Shown piece by piece: positions 1 to 5,647 of a stretch of DNA of 6,478 nt. The position numbers and the translations under genes are program-made. How positions within the stretch are numbered: the first letter of the stretch is position 1; each line of letters opens with the position of its first letter. This stretch comes from Gammaproteobacteria bacterium. Its GTDB lineage: Bacteria; Pseudomonadota; Gammaproteobacteria; UBA12402. The DNA lies in assembly GCA_028282395.1 (NCBI GenBank), contig JANQHY010000042.1, positions 1 to 6,478 of the forward strand, given 5' to 3'. The notes below the pieces were generated by a model that was not told where the DNA came from, did no database searches, and saw nothing but the letters and a program-made list of their open reading frames with translations.

Positions 1-38
1 TGGCTCATCCCCATTAACGGGGGCAGCTCTATATTGTG
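1..38. repeat. 38-bp direct repeat, copy 1
   Basis: This copy matches the one at 93-130 at 37 of 38 positions; the only difference is G at 26 against A at 118. It contains a small dyad, CCCC (9-12), ATTAAC, GGGG (19-22). It starts with TGGCTCA and its core ends in GGGGGCA, so the core has TG...CA ends. Repeated TGGCTCA-type motifs near the termini remind me of IS21-family ends, but no transposase is in view and the copy touches the window edge. The repeat is certain; its origin is a guess. Confidence 0.9.
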
Positions 39-89
39 TCGGTTTTCATTGTTAATTAACCACATAATACTCTAACTCTCATTCTATAA

Positions 90-281
90 TTTTGGCTCAT
101 CCCCATTAACGGGGGCAACTCTATATTGTGGGATGTGAACACGCATCCGGGCCGGGTGAAAAAGCTTCAATCCTTATGTCTAGAACTAGAGCAATTTGGA
201 TACGCCAAGCGTAATGAAAAAGGCGCATTGATTTTATTAGACCAATTGGTTGGTGGTATAAATCAGAAGGCCTGTAGGTGA
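90..281 (+). pseudogene. Possible 3' remnant of an unidentified gene
   Basis: A frame is open from 90 to the TGA at 279-281. From the GTG at 135 it would encode about 48 residues with protein-like composition, including LCLELEQFGYAKRNEKGAL and a helix-forming ILLDQLV. The in-frame TTG (126) and GTG (135) have no correctly spaced ribosome binding site. The first third of the frame is the 38-bp repeat itself. The simplest reading is that a repeat or mobile-element end cut into an older gene and left its last ~50 codons. I do not recognise the family. A chance ORF is possible. Confidence 0.3.
93..130. repeat. 38-bp direct repeat, copy 2
   Basis: Second copy, 92 bp downstream of the first, with one mismatch. 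The 54 bp between the copies are AT-rich and include the perfect palindrome GTTAATTAAC (51-60). With only two copies and a 54-bp gap this is not a CRISPR array. Multiple terminal repeats of a transposable element, or a dispersed intergenic repeat, fit better. Confidence 0.9.
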
Positions 282-285
282 TAAA

Positions 286-299
286 AGATTAGCTAATCT
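286..299. repeat. 14-bp perfect palindrome
   Basis: AGATTAGCTAATCT is its own reverse complement. It begins five bases after the stop of the remnant ORF ending at 281. No T-tract follows, so it is not a standard terminator; it could be an operator-like dyad or chance. Confidence 0.5.
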
Positions 300-378
300 C
301 GTATGAGCAAGATAGTCGACGTCGGAATGATCGATATTCATTCAGTCATTGCATGAGGTAAGGTCATTTGTCTGAATG

Positions 379-434
379 TTGAGTCGGATCTACCATATTC
401 TTGAGTCGTCTACCCGACTCATTCCAGCCTTTTT
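379..434 (+). repeat. Tandem TTGAGTCG motif with hairpin and short T-run
   Basis: TTGAGTCG followed by (GA)TCTACC occurs at 379-394 and again, without GA, at 401-414. The second copy forms a 7-bp hairpin: TGAGTCG (402-408), loop TCTACC, CGACTCA (415-421). TTTTT follows at 430-434, eight bases after the stem. That is too far for a good intrinsic terminator, so a weak terminator, a protein-binding dyad and a repeat relic all remain possible. Confidence 0.45.
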
Positions 435-542
435 GTAACAGTTGATAGAATAGATGAATTATTGATCTTTAAAAGTTCTTGCATTCTTTAATGCTTTAAT
501 TATAACACTAAAAAAATTAAAATTATCACGACTAATTAATTT

Positions 543-557
543 AAAGACATTGTCTTT
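543..557. promoter_or_regulatory. Operator-sized dyad AAAGAC-N3-GTCTTT
   Basis: Perfect 6-bp arms (543-548 and 552-557) are separated by ATT in the promoter-proximal AT-rich region, 166 bp before the oxidoreductase start. The size and symmetry suit a regulator site, but no bound protein can be named. Confidence 0.3.
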
Positions 558-567
558 GGTAGAAGGT

Positions 568-624
568 GATAAAAAACTAAATTTTTAAATTGGTGCTATA
601 TTTAAAAAGAAATAAGTTTTTATC
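568..624. repeat. Long imperfect AT-rich hairpin
   Basis: The outer arms GATAAAAA(A)CT (568-578) and AGTTTTTATC (615-624) pair with one bulged A. The inner arms TTTTTAAAT (582-590) and ATTTAAAAA (600-608) pair perfectly around a 9-nt loop. No T-run follows. Because the region is so AT-rich, part of this could be chance. It lies just upstream of the best promoter candidate and could be a protein-binding or curved site. Confidence 0.35.
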
Positions 625-631
625 TTGAAGA

Positions 632-661
632 TTGACACTTGGTTTGTAATGGTTGATTAAT
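632..661 (+). promoter_or_regulatory. Candidate sigma70 promoter for the oxidoreductase/kinase operon
   Basis: A perfect -35 TTGACA (632-637) is followed after 18 bp by ATTAAT (656-661), which matches TATAAT at four positions. Transcription would start near 668, giving a leader of about 55 nt before the ATG at 723. A weaker alternative is TTGCAT (479-484) with TATAAC (501-506), spacer 16. The choice rests on consensus only. Confidence 0.4.
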
Positions 662-722
662 AAGAAACTGAAAAGGATTTTGATTTAACAAATAGTCAAT
701 ATATTTATGGGGCAGAGAATAT

Positions 723-2150
723 ATGAGTATGGGCACTCACCAAGAAGATACACTAGGTTTTCCTAAAACAGTTGCGGTAATAGGAGGTGGATTCTATGGA
801 GCACATATTGCTTGTAGTCTGTCTTCATTAGAGGGATATCAAGTTACCCTTTATGAACAAAATAAGGAGATTTTTGAAGGGATTTCTGGAAAATTTGGTA
901 TAAGGATACATGCCGGTCCACACTATCCTCGTTCTCTTTCTACCCGTAAAGCTTGCCAGCATGGTTATGAAGAATTTGTTGCTCAGTATCCTCAGTTAGT
1001 TAATTGGCATGATCATGCTGTATATGCTTTGGGAAAAGTTGATGCTGATGGAAAACCATCTAAAGTTAGCTGTAAAGAGTTTACGAAAGTTTGCACTGAA
1101 TTTCGTTACAAAGCAATGCTCAATATTTCTGATTCTGATTATAATAACGAAGCAATAGAAGTGGCTTTTGATCTTGATGAACCTAGTGCTGTCCTTGGTC
1201 CTAGGCTACGTGGTTTTTTCCAATCTCTCCTTCAAGAACGAAAAGTTGATGTTTGTTGCGATGCGTATATTTTTAATATTGAAAGATGTGGTGATAAAAT
1301 AGAAATAAAAGGTCAAAACCCTTATGCTTTTAAAAGAAAATTTGACTATGTAATCAATGCGACTAGTTACAAGGCTTTTCTGCCAAACCATCCACTTCCT
1401 TTTGATATAGAAGTAATTTATCAACCATGTCTGGCGCTTTTTTACCATGATAAAAATCCAGGTGACAAACCTATTTCTTTTATAGTTATGGATGGATTTT
1501 ATCCATGCCTTATGCCATATGATGACAGGGAAAATAAAAACGAACCCATTAAAAAGTACATCATGACCCATGGTAAATGGACTATTATGGGGTCATATAA
1601 AAATTTAGAAGAAGCTAATCAGGCGCTAGCACGTGTTGATGACAACTTCGTTTTAACCAATATTAAACCTTCTTGTGAAAGTCACATGTCGTACTTTTGG
1701 CTAAATTTTTTAAAACGTTTTGAATATACAGGTTGGGAAAGTGCAGTATTGGCGAAGATTAAGACAGGAAGCGAATTTCGTAGCGCTTTGGTATTTAAAG
1801 ATCCTGATGGGGTAATTGATGTTTTCCCTGGGAAAATTACTAGTATATTCGATGCTCAGCGTGAAGTATTATCATTAATGCAAGATTCTGATAATACCAT
1901 AGATTATAATGGTTATAGTTATCCAAAACATGGGATGTTAACGCAGAGAGCACATAAATGGAAACAAGACAAAGAAGATGAGCGAAGTACTTCCAGATTA
2001 CAAACTTTTAGTTCAGCACTTGCTATTGGTGGTAACATTGAAAACCAACCTCTTTTATCAGCATCAAATACTGCTAGTACTTTTTTCAAGGCTAGTAGTA
2101 CAGAGCCCTCGTCTTCAGGAGAAGAAGCAAAGCACCCCCCCCTTCTTTAG
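723..2150 (+). CDS. FAD-dependent oxidoreductase, DAO-like, with Ser/Thr-rich C-terminal tail
   Basis: The 475-residue protein starts with a Rossmann FAD-binding fold: VAVIGGGFYGAHIA at 17-30, with GxGxxG at G21, G23 and G26, and an acidic residue at the end of beta-2 (E45). A conserved-looking GIRIHAGPHYPRS block (59-71), VINATSYKAF (210-219) and a late VFPGKITSIFDA segment (367-378) fit the D-amino-acid oxidase/glycine oxidase-like superfamily. The substrate cannot be read from sequence. There is no signal peptide or membrane segment, so it is probably cytosolic. Residues about 420-475 are Ser/Thr-rich and low-complexity, ending SSSGEEAKHPPLL, beyond the enzyme fold. ATG 723 was chosen because the frame has a stop at 693 with no start codon between; AGAG at 714-717 is a modest ribosome site, and ATG 729 is an alternative. 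A C8 tract lies near the stop. The kinase gene follows after 26 bp, so an operon is likely. Confidence 0.9.
   Translation: MSMGTHQEDTLGFPKTVAVIGGGFYGAHIACSLSSLEGYQVTLYEQNKEIFEGISGKFGIRIHAGPHYPRSLSTRKACQHGYEEFVAQYPQLVNWHDHAVYALGKVDADGKPSKVSCKEFTKVCTEFRYKAMLNISDSDYNNEAIEVAFDLDEPSAVLGPRLRGFFQSLLQERKVDVCCDAYIFNIERCGDKIEIKGQNPYAFKRKFDYVINATSYKAFLPNHPLPFDIEVIYQPCLALFYHDKNPGDKPISFIVMDGFYPCLMPYDDRENKNEPIKKYIMTHGKWTIMGSYKNLEEANQALARVDDNFVLTNIKPSCESHMSYFWLNFLKRFEYTGWESAVLAKIKTGSEFRSALVFKDPDGVIDVFPGKITSIFDAQREVLSLMQDSDNTIDYNGYSYPKHGMLTQRAHKWKQDKEDERSTSRLQTFSSALAIGGNIENQPLLSASNTASTFFKASSTEPSSSGEEAKHPPLL
2135..2142 (+). repeat. C8 homopolymer at the 3' end of the oxidoreductase gene
   Basis: Eight consecutive C bases stand out in AT-rich DNA and sit within the last codons of the oxidoreductase. 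Loss of one C would replace the terminal LL with a tail ending FFSPINL. Gain of one would give an ending of PSLAL. Neither shift runs into the kinase gene. The tract is slippage-prone, but its effect is confined to the last few residues. Confidence 0.7.
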
Positions 2151-2176
2151 CCCTATAAATTTATAGAGAAGCGATA

Positions 2177-4681
2177 ATGGATTTTGAAAAGGGTAAAATT
2201 GATTTAGAAAAATTTATTGATTTATTGCCTAGCCATATTTTTTGGAAAGATAAAAATGGCATGTACTTAGGTTGTAATCTTGCCTTTGCTAAGGGACTTG
2301 GTTTCGAATCTCCCGCGGATGTAATTGGAAAAACAGATTATGATTTTCCTGTACTTAAAGGTTTTTGCGATGCATATAGAAGTGATGATAAAAAAATTAT
2401 GTCATCAGGTATTCCTAAAATAGATATAGAAGAAAAACAAGTTTTTAGTAATGGTCGTGAGGCTTATTTGACTACTAGTAAAGCGCCTATTTTCGATAGT
2501 AAAAATAAAATTATTGGTATACTGGGAATCTATTCAGATATTACGGAAAAGAAAGAAGCAGAGCGATTAAGAGTCGCCAATCAGGCCAAAAAAATTAAAC
2601 TGCAAGAACAGAGTAAGTTCCAAAACATTGCAACTCAGGTTGCCCATGATATCCGTTCTCCGATATCCAGTATGATGATGTTAATTAAAGATTGTGATGG
2701 ATTGGCAGAATCGACCAGGACATCATTGCGCGAGGCTGCTGAATCGATTAATGGTATCGCGGAGAATCTGATTGCCTCTTGGGGTCATAATCATCAGTCT
2801 GATACGGGACAAGTCCCTATTTTGATTACATTGACTGTTTTACAGATTGTTACCAGTAAACGCCATCAATTTAGGGAAAGGGATATCACACTCAATTGTG
2901 ATTTTAACAATTGTCATTTTGATTGCATCAGGGGCAATCTCTTAGATTTAAATCGCATGCTCTCCAACTTGATCAATAATGCTGTAGACGCTTATGAGGA
3001 TAAGTCAGGGGCAATTGATGTAGAGGTTAAACGTGAGCAAGATCAAATCAAGCTTATAATAACAGATCAAGCTAAAGGCATTCCTACAGATATTTTACAA
3101 AAGATTTGTGATGATATTGCCGTAACCCATGATAAGGTCAATGGTCATGGTGTTGGACTGGGTCAGGTTAAAGAAGCGCTTAATAAAATGCAGGGACGTT
3201 TTGAGATTAGCTCAGAGGTTGGTAAAGGAACTTGTGTTACATTATGTTTTCAGGCTAGTGCACGGCCATTATGGTTGGCAACTGAAATTGCACTACATCC
3301 ATCAGATCAAGTGATTGTTTTAGATGATGATCAAAGTATTCATTATGCCTGGGATAAAAGGCTACAACCTTATGGGATAGAAGTGGTCCACTTTACGTTG
3401 GGCCAAGATGCCATAGATTATATTGAAGGCTATGAGGATAAATTTAAGTTATTTCTGCTAACTGATTTTGAATTATTGAAACAAGATATCAATGGTATTG
3501 ATGTATTAAAGCAAACCGGCATTACACGTTCGATGTTGGTGACCAGCCATTATAACAATGCGACGATACAACAGGTAATACTGGGATTAAATAGTAAAAT
3601 TATTCCCAAGTATCTGGCTTCTGAGATACCCATCACCTTGATAGAAGATCATGCAAAAAAAGTACCACAATCACTCAATAGTGCGGAAAAAGAAAAAGTT
3701 GATTTGATTATTGTTGATGATGATCCAATCATCACAGGCAGTTATGAGCATGTTTTTAAGGATAAATGTATTCATGTCTACCATAAGGCTGATGATTTCT
3801 TATCACAATTGGCACAATATGATAAAGAGACATTAATTTTTATGGATAACACATTAAAGGGAGATGTGAGTGGTATTGAGGTATGCAAACAGCTACATAG
3901 GCAAGGGTACAGTAACATGTATTTGCTATCGGCACAGTCCTTCTCTGATAAGGAGCTGGAGAATAATCTCATTGCTATTGATAAACTGGATATTGAGCGA
4001 ATTAAAAGTATTGTACGTGGGAAAAAACCAATGTCTATTAACAGTGGCCTAACGTTAGGGCCTAAAAATATAAAATCATCCCGTTGTAGGTCCAAGTTTC
4101 TGCATGATCTGATGATACCGTTTGTTCACACACATTTTTTAATTAATGAACTGAAGGCTCTGACCCACAATAAAGATATTACCCAAGCTACACAATTGGC
4201 TGACTTAACTCAAAGAATTGATGATGGATTTTTGTTTTCTTGCAATTTTACCAGGTTGTATCTAGATAATTGGCAGGAGCCAACTTTCCATATTAATAGA
4301 TTTAGCATTGAATCTATTCAAGCATTGATGAGTCAAGCGCTTGATACTTATCCATTTGATACTGATATCAGCTCATGGGTGGATTTTGTCTGTGCATCGG
4401 ATTTTGAGGTTTGTGTTGATAAAGAGCACTTTATTTTCTGTATATGGCATCTTTTAGAATGCTCTATTGGGAAAATACAGGTTAATACTAAAAAAGCCAT
4501 TAAAATCACAACTGTGCTTGCAAAAAATGAAGATGATATGAATAAATTACAATTTTACGATGTCTATTATGATGATTTTACAATCCAATATCTCACCTCT
4601 TTTATGGACGCTATTAAATCTAAAATTGAATATTCTCAGACACCAGGTCAATTATTATTATCTTTTTCGACAATATGTTAG
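2177..4681 (+). CDS. Soluble PAS hybrid histidine kinase with two receivers and a degenerate second kinase module
   Basis: The 834 residues, without membrane segments, hold in order: PAS/PAC (about 10-125, ending GIYSDITEKKEAER); a short coiled linker; DHp with H-box VAHDIRSP, phosphoacceptor H157; and a HATPase with N-box NLINNAV (264-270), altered G1 D297-Q-A-K-G301 (usually DxGxG), G2 GHGVGLG (323-329) and G3 GKGT (349-352). Receiver 1 follows (about 378-490: DDD 383-385, acceptor D430, T456, K478), then receiver 2 (about 507-612: DDD 514-516, D557, S585, K603). The C-terminal ~200 residues read as a second kinase that has decayed: FLHDLMIPF with H643, then HLLECSI in place of NLLxNAI, and no G1 or G2. 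Purine-rich AGAGAAG (2165-2171) precedes the ATG. It likely senses a cytosolic cue through PAS and is co-transcribed with the oxidoreductase. The domain order is clear; signal and output are unknown. Confidence 0.93.
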   Translation: MDFEKGKIDLEKFIDLLPSHIFWKDKNGMYLGCNLAFAKGLGFESPADVIGKTDYDFPVLKGFCDAYRSDDKKIMSSGIPKIDIEEKQVFSNGREAYLTTSKAPIFDSKNKIIGILGIYSDITEKKEAERLRVANQAKKIKLQEQSKFQNIATQVAHDIRSPISSMMMLIKDCDGLAESTRTSLREAAESINGIAENLIASWGHNHQSDTGQVPILITLTVLQIVTSKRHQFRERDITLNCDFNNCHFDCIRGNLLDLNRMLSNLINNAVDAYEDKSGAIDVEVKREQDQIKLIITDQAKGIPTDILQKICDDIAVTHDKVNGHGVGLGQVKEALNKMQGRFEISSEVGKGTCVTLCFQASARPLWLATEIALHPSDQVIVLDDDQSIHYAWDKRLQPYGIEVVHFTLGQDAIDYIEGYEDKFKLFLLTDFELLKQDINGIDVLKQTGITRSMLVTSHYNNATIQQVILGLNSKIIPKYLASEIPITLIEDHAKKVPQSLNSAEKEKVDLIIVDDDPIITGSYEHVFKDKCIHVYHKADDFLSQLAQYDKETLIFMDNTLKGDVSGIEVCKQLHRQGYSNMYLLSAQSFSDKELENNLIAIDKLDIERIKSIVRGKKPMSINSGLTLGPKNIKSSRCRSKFLHDLMIPFVHTHFLINELKALTHNKDITQATQLADLTQRIDDGFLFSCNFTRLYLDNWQEPTFHINRFSIESIQALMSQALDTYPFDTDISSWVDFVCASDFEVCVDKEHFIFCIWHLLECSIGKIQVNTKKAIKITTVLAKNEDDMNKLQFYDVYYDDFTIQYLTSFMDAIKSKIEYSQTPGQLLLSFSTIC

Positions 4682-4688
4682 ATGATGT

Positions 4689-4740
4689 TTCAAATTTATT
4701 ATTGCTTTCTACATATTAGTGAATTTGAACTGGTTTTTTC
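4689..4740 (+). terminator. Probable intrinsic terminator of the oxidoreductase/kinase operon
   Basis: TTCAAATT (4689-4696) pairs with AATTTGAA (4722-4729), and TTTTTT lies at 4734-4739. It begins eight bases after the kinase stop codon. The stem is AT-rich and the loop is 25 nt, so efficiency is doubtful, but the position between convergent genes suits termination of the plus-strand transcript. No T-run is placed to serve the minus strand. Confidence 0.5.
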
Positions 4741-4771
4741 TTAATGCTTACTATGCATGTTAATAGTCAAT

Positions 4772-5416
4772 TTAGTTGATGGAATATCCAATATTGTTAA
4801 CAGTTTTTATATAGTCTTTACCAATAATTTTGCGCAACCTATAAACATAAGCATCTAGCACATTGCTTTGTGTATATTCATTGTCTGAATAAAGCTTATC
4901 TATAATCTGCTCTCTATTTAAAACTCGCCCTTTATTTAGGATTAATATTTTTAAAAGCAGAAACTCTTTATAAGGGAGTTTAATCGGTTTGCCTTTTAAA
5001 AAGACAACATTATCATCGATATTAACTGTTATGTCTCGGTGTTCGATGATTAAGGATGTTAGGTGCTTAGTACGGCGAATAATTGACAATATTCTGGCTT
5101 TAAGCTCATCAAACCCAAAAGGTTTAATGATGTAATCATCAGCACCTTTATTGAGCCCTTTGACAGAGTCTTTTAGATGCGAAACAAATAATATGGGTGT
5201 TTTACGTATACTTTCTTTATTTTGATCAATAATGGTAAATCCATCTTTTTTAGGTAAATCAATGTCTAGGATGAATAGATCATAATTACCATTTTTATAA
5301 GCCTGCTCTGCTAAAGCACCATCTTGGTACCAATCAATAACATAATGTTCTTGTTCTAGTGATTGACAAATTTGTTTGCCCTGTTTGTAATCATCTTCTG
5401 CAAGCAGTATTTTCAT
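4772..5416 (-). CDS. OmpR/PhoB-family response regulator (orphan)
   Basis: The 214 residues have the full layout of this family. The receiver (1-117) has acidic residues E7, D8 and D9, phosphoacceptor D51 in FILDIDLP, S79 in the switch position usually held by Thr, GADDY (91-95) and K98-P99. A linker leads to a winged-helix Trans_reg_C domain (about 122-214) with LPYKEFLLLKIL, LNREQIIDKLY, SNVLDAYVYRLRKIIG and a closing NNIGYSIN. The receiver resembles the QseB/PmrA style, but no specific orthology is claimed. There is no adjacent dedicated kinase; the convergent hybrid kinase ending at 4681 is the nearest candidate partner. The ATG at 5416 aligns with the usual MKILL start, yet no Shine-Dalgarno sequence is visible, and the inferred leader is only about 20 nt. 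Confidence 0.95.
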   Translation of the reverse strand: MKILLAEDDYKQGKQICQSLEQEHYVIDWYQDGALAEQAYKNGNYDLFILDIDLPKKDGFTIIDQNKESIRKTPILFVSHLKDSVKGLNKGADDYIIKPFGFDELKARILSIIRRTKHLTSLIIEHRDITVNIDDNVVFLKGKPIKLPYKEFLLLKILILNKGRVLNREQIIDKLYSDNEYTQSNVLDAYVYRLRKIIGKDYIKTVNNIGYSIN

Positions 5417-5443
5417 ATCGAATTTTTTAGCTGATTTGTTCTA

Positions 5444-5472
5444 AATTTAGGACTTACAATTGATTTTATCAA
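5444..5472 (-). promoter_or_regulatory. Candidate promoter of the response regulator
   Basis: On the minus strand, TTGATA (5472-5467, 5 of 6 to consensus) is followed after exactly 17 bp by TAAATT (5449-5444, 4 of 6). Transcription would begin near 5437, about 20 nt before the ATG, in a leader without a Shine-Dalgarno motif. Confidence 0.5.
5460..5472. promoter_or_regulatory. 13-bp dyad TTGAT-TTT-ATCAA overlapping the -35 box
   Basis: Perfect 5-bp arms lie around three T bases, and the right arm is part of the proposed -35 hexamer of the response regulator promoter. A protein bound here would block RNA polymerase. The half-sites resemble FNR-type TTGAT/ATCAA, but the spacing is three bases where FNR uses four, so FNR itself is not claimed. 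Confidence 0.4.
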
Positions 5473-5530
5473 GTTATTCCAGCAATATACTTAGCATAAG
5501 TCTCTAAAAAACAGTGACGCTGAAGTTTTC

Positions 5531-5571
5531 TGTTACGAGTGTCATCTCTTGTTCATTTGTTCTTGTTACGA
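5531..5571. repeat. TGTTACGA direct repeat, 33-bp period
   Basis: TGTTACGA occurs at 5531-5538 and 5564-5571 in the divergent spacer between the response regulator and the resolvase-like gene. The 33-bp centre distance is about three helical turns, as expected for same-face binding by a tandem-binding regulator such as an OmpR-type protein. With two 8-bp copies, chance cannot be excluded. Confidence 0.35.
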
Positions 5572-5633
5572 TAAGCCTCAATGGGATAGCTGCATATGCC
5601 TGAAATCAAAGGTTATTGTCAACTGAATAATGT

Positions 5634-5639
5634 GAGAGG
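5634..5639 (+). promoter_or_regulatory. Shine-Dalgarno GAGAGG that fixes a TTG start
   Basis: GAGAGG ends 8 bases before TTG 5648-5650. It is the strongest ribosome site in the window and supports initiation at the rare TTG codon. The GTG at 5632 is out of frame and soon hits a stop. Confidence 0.75.
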
Positions 5640-5647
5640 TAATAATT

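Larger units (their letters stand above)
282..722. other. Non-coding interval upstream of the oxidoreductase operon
   Basis: This stretch of about 440 bp has no convincing gene. The first part (282-435) is of mixed composition and holds several dyads: a 14-bp palindrome at 286-299, GAATGA/TCATTC arms at 325-330 and 338-343, and a tandem TTGAGTCG motif with a hairpin at 379-421. From about 436 it becomes very AT-rich and holds the dyad AAAGAC-ATT-GTCTTT (543-557), a long imperfect hairpin (568-624) and a consensus -35 hexamer (632-637). The earlier half may be decayed mobile DNA; the later half looks like a promoter/leader region. Confidence 0.6.

Noticed and set aside
1..130. CRISPR array
   Set aside because: There are only two repeats, a 54-bp interval, no further copies and no cas genes.
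237..341. 34-codon minus-strand ORF starting MNIDHSDVDYLAHT
   Set aside because: It has no ribosome site, overlaps the plus-strand remnant, and is short enough to be chance.
1206..1571. 121-codon open frame on the minus strand
   Set aside because: It lies wholly inside the oxidoreductase gene, has a basic/aromatic composition typical of antisense AT-rich frames, and shows no ribosome site or domain.
1978..2166. 62-codon frame overlapping the end of the oxidoreductase gene
   Set aside because: It is an alternate frame over the low-complexity tail without a ribosome site. It matters only as the frame entered if the C8 tract lost a base.
2135..2180. Slippage at the C8 tract fusing oxidoreductase and kinase
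   Set aside because: Both shifted frames stop before or at the kinase start region (near 2155 and 2165), so no fusion protein could form.
3778..4095. 105-codon open frame on the minus strand
   Set aside because: It is antisense to the second receiver of the hybrid kinase, whose motifs are intact; it is a frame shadow.
5460..5472. FNR binding site
   Set aside because: The half-sites match TTGAT/ATCAA, but the 3-bp spacing differs from the 4-bp FNR spacing, and no FNR homologue is in view.
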